Positions 53,932-62,334 of a DNA stretch of 64,000 bases are shown here, in pieces. Positions within the stretch are counted from its first letter, which is position 1; each line of letters begins with the position of its first letter. The DNA comes from JBEBSD01 sp040394475 (GTDB taxonomy: Bacteria; Bacteroidota; Bacteroidia; Cytophagales; Spirosomataceae): contig JBEBSD010000024.1 in assembly GCA_040394475.1 (NCBI GenBank), positions 1 to 64,000 of the forward strand, read 5' to 3'. Below the pieces are notes generated by a model. The model was not told the DNA's origin. It saw only the letters and a list, made by a program, of their open reading frames with translations, and did not search any database. The position numbers and the translations under genes are program-made.

Positions 53932-55308
53932 ATGAAAAGGTTCTTTCTGTTTTCCTCTTGTCTGTTATGCGCCTTGCTGATGTTTGTGGCGGCTTGCGGA
54001 CTTTCCGCACAATCGCACCAGCCGCCGAATATCGTGCTGATCCTGACCGATGACCTGGGCTGGAGCTGTTTTTCGACAGCTATGGACGACCGGGTCCCTG
54101 CGTCTAAAAGCGACTACTATGAAACACCTAACATCGACCGGTTCATGCAGCGCGGCATGCGTTTTTCAAAAGGATATGCCCCGGATCCGATCTGTTCTCC
54201 CAGCAGAAGGAGCATCCAGTTCGGACAAACCTCCATCCGGCAGGGTGACACCACTTTCGCGGAGCGGTATGCTTCCGGTCAGCACCGTGCCATTCCCGGG
54301 GAAATAAAGGCCCGGGACCCGCGCTACCGGACTGCCCATTTCGGCAAATGGGATTTACGGGCAGGACTCTCTCCCGCCCAGGTCGGGTATGACGAAAGCG
54401 ATGGCGACAACGGCAATGGAGCGGGTAATTTTTCAAAGGATAAGGAGGACAAATGGGCGCAGCAATACCTGCTCGACAACCCCAAGCAAATGGATTATCT
54501 GACGCAACGTTCCCTGCAGTTCATTCAAACCCAGGTAACCGGCAACCATCCGTTTTACCTGCAGGTCTCCCATTATGCGACCCATCTCAATTTCGAGACC
54601 AGGCCGGCGACTTTTGAAAAGTTTAAAACTAAAAAAGAAGGGGAAAAGCACGGAAATCCTGCCTGGGCAGGGATGATCTATGACCTGGACGCCAGCATCG
54701 GGACCTTGCTGAAAGCCATCGACTCGTTGGGAATCGCAGACAATACGTACATTTTCCTGATGGCCGACAATGGCGCCGTAGAATTTCTCCCCCCGGTAAG
54801 CAACCGCCTCGATCCGCCGTCAGCATTCGCTTCCCCCATGCGCAATGCGCCCCTCCGGGGAGGGAAGTGGACCCTGTACGAAGGAGGGATACGGGTTCCC
54901 TTTGTAGTGGCCGGCCCCGGCATCCGCCCGGGAAGTCAGTCGGATGTCCCGGTTGCCGGCTGGGACCTGCTTCCAACCTTCAGCGAACTGGCCGGCAATA
55001 GTGCCCCGCCTCCCGGCGATCTGGACGGAGGCAGTATCGTTTCGTTGCTCAGGAACGCCGGTATGGGCCTGGTCAGGCGTCCTTCCGATGCTTTTTTCTT
55101 CCATCGCTTCCACAAGGGCTATCCCCATTCCGCTGTCATTTCCGGGGATTACAAGCTGATCAAATTCTGGAAAAACGGTACTGCGGAGCTTTACAACCTG
55201 CAAGAAGACCCGGGTGAACAGCATGATATCGCAAGCCGGGACCCTCAGAAGGCCGGAGAACTGGAATCCAGGCTCCTCCGCTACCTTCACCTCCATAACC
55301 TGCCTTAG
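53932..55308 (+). CDS. Sulfatase 2, secreted S1 family
   Basis: A 458-residue type I sulfatase with a signal peptide (to about 26, LSAQ). Metal-binding Asp pair in LTDDLGW (about 39-41). Formylglycine motif CSPSR at C88 is complete. Metal pair MADNGAVEF and the basic-residue motif GGKWTLYEGGIRVPF follow. A cysteine in LMFVAACG could also be a lipobox. Substrate is unknown. It begins 12 bases after array D, so any promoter or ribosome binding site must fit in or overlap the repeats; no Shine-Dalgarno is visible. Confidence 0.93.
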   Translation: MKRFFLFSSCLLCALLMFVAACGLSAQSHQPPNIVLILTDDLGWSCFSTAMDDRVPASKSDYYETPNIDRFMQRGMRFSKGYAPDPICSPSRRSIQFGQTSIRQGDTTFAERYASGQHRAIPGEIKARDPRYRTAHFGKWDLRAGLSPAQVGYDESDGDNGNGAGNFSKDKEDKWAQQYLLDNPKQMDYLTQRSLQFIQTQVTGNHPFYLQVSHYATHLNFETRPATFEKFKTKKEGEKHGNPAWAGMIYDLDASIGTLLKAIDSLGIADNTYIFLMADNGAVEFLPPVSNRLDPPSAFASPMRNAPLRGGKWTLYEGGIRVPFVVAGPGIRPGSQSDVPVAGWDLLPTFSELAGNSAPPPGDLDGGSIVSLLRNAGMGLVRRPSDAFFFHRFHKGYPHSAVISGDYKLIKFWKNGTAELYNLQEDPGEQHDIASRDPQKAGELESRLLRYLHLHNLP

Positions 55309-55380
55309 CCCGTACCGGCAATTTCACCGGGACAAGCAGTCTCTGATATCCACTTACTACGTGTACAACTATTTTTTATC

Positions 55381-56871
55381 ATGCAACCTATCAAATGGCT
55401 CATCGTTCTTTCCGGAACACTTTTTAGCGGGAAGGTCTTTTCACAGGATCAGGAGCTGACGCCTGTGATCATCATCATGGCCGACCAGCTCCGGGCAGAT
55501 GTAACAGGCGGCCCGCTAACCCCTCATATCAATTCTCTCAGAGAGGATGGGGTAAGTTTCAACCGTGCCTATTGCGCAGCCCCGCTTTGCGCGCCTTCCC
55601 GGGCCTCCTTTTTTACCGGACGCTACCCCAACGCAACCGGCGGATTTATCAATCCCTGGTCCAAAGAAGATGAGCAGCACGGCCAAGTCCGCTCGGGAAC
55701 CTCCAACTTGTACCAGCTGCTGGAAGATCAATGGGACAGTTACCATATTGGCAAACAGCACTTTTTTACGGTAGACAACATCGATAAAAACCCCGAAAGT
55801 AAAACCAGGTGGATCACCCAGGAAGATTATACCAGGTGGATGAAAGCACAAAACCGCAGGAAGCCCGGGGGAAAGAAATTCAAAGCAGATGCCCCTGAAA
55901 TCGTCTCCGGATCCTACACCCGCTTACGGTCTTACTCAACGCCCCGGTTTGAGCGTTACGAGGAAGGACCAGCCTATTTTCTGGATCACTACCTGGCAAA
56001 CGAATGTATTGCAGCCATCCGGAACCGGGACAAAAACAAGCCTTTGATGCTAAGCGCGATGTTTCTGGCCCCGCATCCGCCCTTTGATATCCCCGAACCT
56101 TATTTTTCAATGGTCCGCCCGGGTGACTTCACGCTCCCGGAGAATGTAGGACAGTGGGACGCCGGGCAATCACCTTTGCAGCTCTACCAGCTGACCGGTT
56201 TCATCGGATCACGTTACAGTCGCGACGATTGGCAGGAAATCTGGGCAAAATACCTCGGCCTGGTCAAGCTCCTGGACGATGAGGTGGGGCGTATCATCCA
56301 AACGCTGAAAGAGGAAGGGCTATATGACAAAGCGCTGATTGTATTCACCTCCGATCATGGAGAAATGCTGGGAAGTCATTCGCTCTGGCAAAAAATGTGC
56401 ATGTATGAGGAGTCGGTAAAAGTACCGCTGCTGCTAAAGCTTCCTGCCAATCGTCCCGCAATACGGAAGGAATCGGATGTCCCCGTTAGCCTGGTCGATG
56501 TATTGCCGACACTGCTCGACTTTAACGGACTCCCGGGCGCCGAATCAATGGACGGGCGCTCGCTGCTCCCTTTATTACAGGGAGAAAAAACCGAAAACCG
56601 GCCTCTTTTTATTCAATATGACGGGAACGGCTCTCTTTCCAGCGCCCAGCGCTGTATCGTGGACGGTCCGTATAAATTGATCATCGATAGCTTCAAGGAT
56701 GAGTTTTTCGTAGAACTTTACGATGTTGTCCGGGATCCCCAGGAGCGATCAAACCTGATTTTGGATAAACAGCATACGGCCAGGGCCCGGGATCTTTTCA
56801 AGCAGTTAACGGGCTATATGAAACATTCCAATGATCGTATCACGTTCCCTGAGAACCTGATTGGATTTTAG
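55381..56871 (+). CDS. Sulfatase 3, secreted S1 family
   Basis: A 496-residue type I sulfatase. Signal peptide (to about 21, VFSQ), metal Asp in MADQLRAD (one acidic residue of the usual DD pair is replaced by Q), formylglycine motif CAPSR at C70, and the second metal site FTSDHGEMLGSH. MADQ in place of MADD is common in the iduronate-2-sulfatase-like and choline-sulfatase-like subfamilies. It follows sulfatase 2 by 72 bases without a repeat array. The stop codon TAG lies inside the first unit of array E. Confidence 0.93.
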   Translation: MQPIKWLIVLSGTLFSGKVFSQDQELTPVIIIMADQLRADVTGGPLTPHINSLREDGVSFNRAYCAAPLCAPSRASFFTGRYPNATGGFINPWSKEDEQHGQVRSGTSNLYQLLEDQWDSYHIGKQHFFTVDNIDKNPESKTRWITQEDYTRWMKAQNRRKPGGKKFKADAPEIVSGSYTRLRSYSTPRFERYEEGPAYFLDHYLANECIAAIRNRDKNKPLMLSAMFLAPHPPFDIPEPYFSMVRPGDFTLPENVGQWDAGQSPLQLYQLTGFIGSRYSRDDWQEIWAKYLGLVKLLDDEVGRIIQTLKEEGLYDKALIVFTSDHGEMLGSHSLWQKMCMYEESVKVPLLLKLPANRPAIRKESDVPVSLVDVLPTLLDFNGLPGAESMDGRSLLPLLQGEKTENRPLFIQYDGNGSLSSAQRCIVDGPYKLIIDSFKDEFFVELYDVVRDPQERSNLILDKQHTARARDLFKQLTGYMKHSNDRITFPENLIGF

Positions 56872-57000
56872 GTATTAGGTATTAGGTTTTAGGTGTTAGG
56901 TGTTAGGTCATCGGCTGTCGGCTATCGATTTTCAACTATCGGAACTCATAACTCATAATTAGGTGTTAGGTTGTGGCGGTTGGTGATCGGTTTTCGGCTC
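56868..57000. repeat. Heptamer array E, composite
   Basis: Nineteen consecutive 7-mers in one phase: six of TTAGGTG type, then ATCGGCT, GTCGGCT, ATCGATT, TTCAACT, ATCGGAA, two CTCATAA, TTAGGTG, TTAGGTT, GTGGCGG, TTGGTGA, TCGGTTT, TCGGCTC. Three of the four heptamer families are present. The first unit contains the sulfatase 3 TAG stop. The later units are degenerate. The remaining 113 bases to sulfatase 4 show no clear promoter. Confidence 0.85.
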
Positions 57001-57113
57001 TTGCCTTGGGTTGTGTCCTTACCGTGGACTGTGAAGACACTGATCATGATGAGGTAAAATCTGTACTCCTTTGAGGAATTTGTGGTCTAAAGTTTCAAAA
57101 ACAAGTTTTATAT

Positions 57114-58703
57114 ATGAAAAATTCAATCCGCCGACATTCCCTGCTTGCAGGTATCGTCTTGCTCTTTACCGGTATGGTGATTCTTTTTTCTCAAGTCGCC
57201 ATGACCCACCATACGGAAACCGCCGCACGCCCTAATATCATCTATATAATGGCCGATGATATGGGGTACTCGGATATCGGTTGTTACGGCGGTGAAATCA
57301 ATACTCCTCACCTCGACAAGCTGGCGGCTGAAGGAATTAAGCTGCGGAGTTTTTATAACAATGTCCGTTGCTGCCCGACCCGGGCCAGCCTGTTGACCGG
57401 ACAGTACCCCCACACCGTCGGTATGGGCCATATGGTCAGCAAATTTAATGCCCCGGTACAACCGGGTCCGTACCAGGGATTTCTGGATGCGCAATATCCT
57501 ACCATCGCGGAAGCCTTGAAGCAAGCCGGTTACCGGACCTACATGGCGGGCAAATGGCATGTAGGTGAACGGCGGGAACACTGGCCGATGAAAAGAGGGT
57601 TTGACCACTACTTCGGGCTGATTTCCGGCGCATCGGGCTATTATGGTATCATTCCCGCTGAAAAAGATACCCGGTTTATTGTCAGGGACGATGCGGAATT
57701 CAAAACACCACCCGACGGTTTCTATATGACCGACGCCTTTACCGACTACGCCATCGGCTACCTCAATGAGCACCGGGATCAGCAGCCTCAGGACCCGTTT
57801 TTTCTCTACCTGGCCTATACTGCCCCCCATTTCCCGCTGCATGCCTATGAATCGGATATTTCCCGGTATGAAGCCGTGTACCAGCAAGGTTGGGACAGTA
57901 TCCGCAGCAAGCGCTATGAAAAAATGAAAGCCCTTGGGCTGCTGGATGAACGGTACCCGCTTACTGCAAGACCTGAAGATATTCCTGCCTGGGAAACCGT
58001 TACCGATAAAGAAATATGGGCTCGCAAGATGGCGGTTTACGCCGCTATGATCGACCGCATGGACCGGAACATCGGCCGTTTACTGGAAACACTTCAAAAC
58101 AACGGACAACTGGAAAACACGCTGATCGTTTTCCTGTCAGACAACGGCGCCTGCGCTGAAAATACCGATCGGCGCAAACTCAACGATCCCGCTTCCAGAA
58201 TTGGCGCCCCGGGCTCCTATCTCACGTACGATACTCCCTGGGCCAATGTTTCCAATACGCCGTTCCGGAAATACAAACGCTTTCTGCATGAAGGCGGTAT
58301 GATCACTCCCTGTATCCTGCATTGGCCGGCCCGCATAGCGTCGCAGGCCGGATATTCCGACGGGATCGGCCATGTCATTGATCTGCTGCCGACGGCCCTT
58401 GAATTGGCCGGAGCAGCTCCGGCTCCTCCGCTCCCGGGCAAAAGCCTCTCCTATTTGTGGAACGGCGGACAACCGGTTGCGCGCGCTTACCGTTGGGAGC
58501 ATGAAGGCAACAAAGCCATCCGGGAGGGAAACTGGAAACTGGTTAGGGACGAGGAAGATGCCGGCTGGGCCTTATACGACCTTCAAACCGATCCCTGTGA
58601 AATCCGTGACCTGGCAGACGCCTTCCCAAAACGTGTGGCCGAACTGCAAACTGCCTATACTGCGTGGATGGTGGAAAACGGTGTGAGAGAAACCAGGAAA
58701 TGA
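57114..58703 (+). CDS. Sulfatase 4, arylsulfatase-type S1 family
   Basis: A 529-residue type I sulfatase close to arylsulfatase A/AtsA-type enzymes (S1_4-like). An N-terminal hydrophobic stretch (about 10-28) exports or anchors it. Metal Asp pair MADDMGYSDIG, formylglycine motif CCPTR at C86 (CxPTR form), AGKWHVG with catalytic Lys/His, and FLSDNGACAE. All active-site elements are intact. The TGA stop again overlaps a heptamer (GAGTTGG). Gene order makes it the last of the locus. Confidence 0.94.
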   Translation: MKNSIRRHSLLAGIVLLFTGMVILFSQVAMTHHTETAARPNIIYIMADDMGYSDIGCYGGEINTPHLDKLAAEGIKLRSFYNNVRCCPTRASLLTGQYPHTVGMGHMVSKFNAPVQPGPYQGFLDAQYPTIAEALKQAGYRTYMAGKWHVGERREHWPMKRGFDHYFGLISGASGYYGIIPAEKDTRFIVRDDAEFKTPPDGFYMTDAFTDYAIGYLNEHRDQQPQDPFFLYLAYTAPHFPLHAYESDISRYEAVYQQGWDSIRSKRYEKMKALGLLDERYPLTARPEDIPAWETVTDKEIWARKMAVYAAMIDRMDRNIGRLLETLQNNGQLENTLIVFLSDNGACAENTDRRKLNDPASRIGAPGSYLTYDTPWANVSNTPFRKYKRFLHEGGMITPCILHWPARIASQAGYSDGIGHVIDLLPTALELAGAAPAPPLPGKSLSYLWNGGQPVARAYRWEHEGNKAIREGNWKLVRDEEDAGWALYDLQTDPCEIRDLADAFPKRVAELQTAYTAWMVENGVRETRK

Positions 58704-58743
58704 GTTGGGAGTTATGAGTTATGAATTATGAGTTAGGAGTTAT
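58702..58743. repeat. Heptamer array F, GAGTTAT type
   Basis: Six consecutive 7-mers: GAGTTGG, GAGTTAT, GAGTTAT, GAATTAT, GAGTTAG, GAGTTAT. The first unit overlaps the sulfatase 4 TGA stop. It ends 54 bases before the convergent OmpA-family gene. Confidence 0.9.
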
Positions 58744-58797
58744 GCGAGGTAGCGGTTATGGTGGCCCCTGACTTGTTAGGGTACGCCGATCTGGGTC

Positions 58798-60438
58798 TTA
58801 CTTCTTTAAAATAGTAAACTCTACTCGTCGGTTGGCCTGTTGCCCTTCGGGTGTATCGTTGGAGGCGACCGGGCGCGTTTTCCCGTACCCCTTACTGACT
58901 ACCCGTTCCGGACCAATCCCTTGTCCGATCAGGTACTGGCGTACGGCATCTGAACGGTCCTGCGAGAGTTTCAGGTTGGTAGCATCCGATCCGATATTGT
59001 CCGTATGGCCCCCAAGCTCTACTTCCATTGTCGGATTTTCACGCAACGTCAGCACCATCTGGTCCAGTTCCTGGCGGGATTCCGGGCGTAATTCAGATTT
59101 TGCCGTTTCAAAGAAGATGTTATTCAACCGGACAATCTGGCCGACTTCAATCGGTACGAGCTTCAGGGTTTTCCCGCCAATCTCCCGGAATGTCCGGGGT
59201 CGAGAGGCTGTCCCGGTCGAGTCCAGGCCCGCATCCGTCAGGTCGATACGCTCACTTTCTGCGATAAAATCGGGGGAAACCGGACGCATGGTATAGACCT
59301 TCCCGTAGGGCAGCGTAAACTTATATTCTCCCGTGCCCGGATTGGTAGAGGCCGATCCTACTTCTTCCCCATCCGGGAACGATTGAAATACAATCGTTGC
59401 TTCCAATGGTTTTCCGGTTTTGGCATCCAGCACTTTTCCGGACAACATGATCACCGGGTCGGGCAGCGGGATGTTCCCTTCAGCAATTGTCTGTAAGGTA
59501 TCGGTTTCCGGTTTTTGCTCCGTATCATCCCGTTTTACACGCAGTTCCAACCGGACGACATCTCCTTTCCCCATCGAATTCTTATGAAAGGACGTCCAGT
59601 AGGCATAATCCCCGGCCGCCGCTACTGTATAATAAGCATCAAATCCATCGGTGTTCACTGCAGGTCCCAGGTTAACCGGCTTGCTCCATCTTTTCCAGGA
59701 CTTATCAATCCGTTTGCTATAATAAATATCATTGCTGCCCAGCCCGCCCGGACGATCGCTCGAAAAGTAAATCGTCACACCGTCTGCCGCCAGGAAGGGT
59801 GTTGTTTCCGTAAAGTCGTTCGTATTAATTTCCGGTCCCAGGTTCACGGGTTTCGACCAGGTCCCTTCCTTTTCTTTAAAGCTGACATACAGATCATCGG
59901 CACGGCTTTTTTTCTTTTCGCTAAAAGAAAGGATCAGTACCTTTCCGTCATTAGAGAGGAACCCGCAATCGAATTCTCCCTTGCTCATTTTTTCATATCC
60001 CGGGATATGAAGCTTCTGGGGAGGGGACCAGCCTCTCGCGTTTCGCTGGCTGATCGAAAAACCCCGGGTTTGGTACACCCCTTTTTCGAAGGATCCTTTC
60101 AGTAAGAGGGTATTTCCATCCGGTGTAATACTGTAAACCGCGTTATAAACCTCCTTGTTCAGGACTGCCGGCATCCTCCGGGCGGGCGTCCATTTATTAT
60201 TTTTCAACTCCGAAAACCAGATATCCTGGCTCCCCTTGGCGCCGTTTGTGTTTTGCGGGTGACTGATACGGGAAAAATAAAGCGTCTTTCCATCGGGAGC
60301 AATCACCGGACCGATTTCATTGTATTCGGAATTAATTTCTTTCCCTAAAAACTCGACCTCACCGGGCGACTGCGCGACCAGGATGTAACTTTTAAGGAAA
60401 ACAATCAGCAACAGGGAAATTCGTAACAGAACAAACAT
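58798..60438 (-). CDS. OmpA-family protein with PD40 repeats
   Basis: A 546-residue envelope protein. Signal peptide (to about 22), several PD40/WD40-like propeller repeats (about 45-300: IAPDGKTLYFSR, LAADGVTIYFSSDRPGG), a carboxypeptidase-regulatory-like module (about 330-400), and a C-terminal OmpA domain (about 435-546) with the peptidoglycan-binding GHTDNIGSDATNLKLSQDR. It probably links the outer membrane to peptidoglycan. Similar proteins accompany type IX secretion in some Bacteroidota, but that link is not shown here. It is 15 bases downstream of the LOG-family gene on the same strand. Confidence 0.92.
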   Translation of the reverse strand: MFVLLRISLLLIVFLKSYILVAQSPGEVEFLGKEINSEYNEIGPVIAPDGKTLYFSRISHPQNTNGAKGSQDIWFSELKNNKWTPARRMPAVLNKEVYNAVYSITPDGNTLLLKGSFEKGVYQTRGFSISQRNARGWSPPQKLHIPGYEKMSKGEFDCGFLSNDGKVLILSFSEKKKSRADDLYVSFKEKEGTWSKPVNLGPEINTNDFTETTPFLAADGVTIYFSSDRPGGLGSNDIYYSKRIDKSWKRWSKPVNLGPAVNTDGFDAYYTVAAAGDYAYWTSFHKNSMGKGDVVRLELRVKRDDTEQKPETDTLQTIAEGNIPLPDPVIMLSGKVLDAKTGKPLEATIVFQSFPDGEEVGSASTNPGTGEYKFTLPYGKVYTMRPVSPDFIAESERIDLTDAGLDSTGTASRPRTFREIGGKTLKLVPIEVGQIVRLNNIFFETAKSELRPESRQELDQMVLTLRENPTMEVELGGHTDNIGSDATNLKLSQDRSDAVRQYLIGQGIGPERVVSKGYGKTRPVASNDTPEGQQANRRVEFTILKK

Positions 60439-60453
60439 GATAAATGGGTCAGT

Positions 60454-61062
60454 TTACCGTTTTTCAGCCGGAGTTTTCAGATACAACGAAGTATCCAGTT
60501 CCTTATTTTCCGGCCTGGCCGCTGCAAAGGCTTCCATTTTCTCCAGCAGCCCTTCCGGGGTCGTGTCAACCAGCAGCAGGCGATGGCTCTCCGGGCTCAG
60601 GAAACCTTCGTCACGCATTTTATCCAGATGCGCCAGCAAATGATCGTAGAAGCCGTTCACATTCAATATCCCTATCGGTCCGTGAAAGATTTGCAATTGG
60701 CCCCAGGTCAGGATTTCAAATAATTCGTCCAGAGTACCATAACCTCCGGGCAAAGCAATCACACCATCCGACAAGGAGACCATTTTCGACTTCCGCTGGT
60801 GCATGGTTTCTACAAAATGCACTTCTGTCAGGGTTTTGTGCGCTACTTCCAGCTTGGCCAGAAAGTTCGGGATAATCCCGATCACCGTTCCGCCATGCTC
60901 CAGTCCGCCGTCCGCCACCCGGCCCATTAGCCCCATATTGCCTCCGCCATAAATAAGTTTTATCCCCTTTGCTGCCAGCAACCGGCCGGTTTCATACGCG
61001 ATTTCGGCATATACCGTGTGAAACCCCGTATTCGCTCCGCAATACACGACAATTGAGTTCAT
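60454..61062 (-). CDS. LOG-family protein (TIGR00730, cytokinin riboside phosphoribohydrolase-like)
   Basis: A 202-residue Rossmann-fold protein. The signature PGGYGTLDELFEILTW (PGGxGTxxE) is present, with GGGNMGLMG earlier. LOG proteins hydrolyse nucleoside 5'-monophosphates such as cytokinin ribotides or AMP-like compounds to base and ribose-5-phosphate. In bacteria most are annotated from this motif alone and physiological roles vary. It is followed by the OmpA/PD40 gene 15 bases on, a likely operon, though no functional link is obvious. Confidence 0.93.
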   Translation of the reverse strand: MNSIVVYCGANTGFHTVYAEIAYETGRLLAAKGIKLIYGGGNMGLMGRVADGGLEHGGTVIGIIPNFLAKLEVAHKTLTEVHFVETMHQRKSKMVSLSDGVIALPGGYGTLDELFEILTWGQLQIFHGPIGILNVNGFYDHLLAHLDKMRDEGFLSPESHRLLLVDTTPEGLLEKMEAFAAARPENKELDTSLYLKTPAEKR

Positions 61063-61170
61063 TAGTTGGATATCGTTATAATTAGGGTCGGCAAATTAAC
61101 CAATTGCAACCAGCTTTTCGCTGTCTGTCCCACAACCTGCGACTTTTCCTGTACTGCGCTGCTCCCCGGT

Positions 61171-61205
61171 AAAAAAAAGAGTACATTTTCATGTACCCTT
61201 TTTTT
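61171..61205 (-). terminator. Bidirectional terminator downstream of the AraC gene
   Basis: Stem of A-run plus GTACAT (61181-61186) and ATGTAC (61191-61196) plus T-run, loop TTTC, with one internal mismatch. Both strands end in an A/T run, so it can stop transcription in either direction. It serves the leftward AraC gene that ends at 61226. Confidence 0.8.
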
Positions 61206-61225
61206 AGTAACCGGCAATCGGAACA

Positions 61226-62155
61226 TTACACGTTCATCAGCGACTCTCTGCGACGCATTTTACCGGCAGGTATACCGAACATCATTTTAAAACGACGGCA
61301 GAAATAGGCAGTGTCCTTATAGCCCACATCGGCTCCGATCGCCCGGATGCTTTTTTTGGAGGTACGCAGTAAATCAACCGCTTTTTCCATCCGCTGGTAT
61401 TCAATATAATCCTGCGGGTTGATCTGGGTAAGCATTTTGAAATACTGTCCGACATAATCCTCCGACACATTGGCCACATTGGCCAGCACCTTGTTGGACA
61501 GGTCTCCGCCCAGGTTATCTTTGATGTAAGCAAAGATATCGATGAGCCTCGGATCTTTAAAATAGGTACTGTTGGTAACCAGCTGCTCTACGAACAATTT
61601 ATTCTTGAGAATATAGCGGATCACTTCAATAACGACTTCCTCTGTCTTGATTTTGATAATCCTCCCTTTTCCGGCAACGTCCGTCATATCCTCCGACAAG
61701 ATCTGATTGATCGTGGCGGCGATTCCTTCATCCTTTTTAATAACGAAGGGCGGGATATCCAGCGAGGTGAAAAAGTTGACCGTATCGAATACTTTGGCTT
61801 CAAATGAAATCAAGCCAAACGAATTGGGAAGTTTCCCGATCTGCTCCGGGTCATGGCTCGCCTGGAAATAGGCATCCCGGTTTGTCATAAACTCCTCGTT
61901 GGATACCGGTTTGGCCAGGGCGCCGTTGCCATACGTAACCGTGGCGTGCTTTCCACCCGGAATAAATAACATATCCCCTTTCTCGATCTTGACAACCTCT
62001 TCTCCCCCGTATGAAACCTCTCCGTCAAATAAAATGGTAAGGGAATTCTGGACGTCATAAAAATTCTTGATGGTAATGGGCTGCAGGATCTGAATATTAC
62101 GCGCCCGGACAAACTTTACCCCCAGGGATTCAATTATTTTATTGTAATCTTCCAT
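61226..62155 (-). CDS. AraC-family transcriptional regulator
   Basis: A 309-residue regulator: an N-terminal cupin-like sensor domain (about 1-150, with FDGEVSYGGEEVVKIEKGDMLFIPGG), a middle linker, and a C-terminal AraC double helix-turn-helix (about 210-305) ending YFCRRFKMMFGIPAGKMR. The effector and targets are unknown. It stands alone, with a terminator downstream and an unusual 18-bp tandem repeat upstream that could be an autoregulatory site. The RRESLMN end shows the chain is complete. Confidence 0.93.
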   Translation of the reverse strand: MEDYNKIIESLGVKFVRARNIQILQPITIKNFYDVQNSLTILFDGEVSYGGEEVVKIEKGDMLFIPGGKHATVTYGNGALAKPVSNEEFMTNRDAYFQASHDPEQIGKLPNSFGLISFEAKVFDTVNFFTSLDIPPFVIKKDEGIAATINQILSEDMTDVAGKGRIIKIKTEEVVIEVIRYILKNKLFVEQLVTNSTYFKDPRLIDIFAYIKDNLGGDLSNKVLANVANVSEDYVGQYFKMLTQINPQDYIEYQRMEKAVDLLRTSKKSIRAIGADVGYKDTAYFCRRFKMMFGIPAGKMRRRESLMNV

Positions 62156-62204
62156 AATAAAAGTCTATATGTTTGGGTGACATGATGGCTTCATGAGTTG
62201 AAAT

Positions 62205-62240
62205 TTGTACAAAACTAATAAATTGTACAAAACTAATAAA
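62205..62240 (-). promoter_or_regulatory. Exact 18-bp tandem repeat upstream of the AraC gene
   Basis: Two identical adjacent copies of TTGTACAAAACTAATAAA (62205-62222 and 62223-62240). Each contains the palindrome TTGTACAA, and read on the minus strand each contains TAGTTTTG, a TAnnTTTG -7 match. It lies 50 bases before the AraC start. It may be a duplicated promoter or a two-site operator. Confidence 0.65.
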
Positions 62241-62334
62241 ACAATCGTTTTGAAAAAAAATATCTATTTTCAAATTCATCCCCCCAACCCCTCTGATTTC
62301 GCCTGTCCATTTCATTGAAAATTACAACTTATTC

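Noticed and set aside
421..58743. CRISPR array interpretation of the repeat regions
   Set aside because: Units are 7 bp, directly adjacent and without unique spacers, and no cas genes are present.
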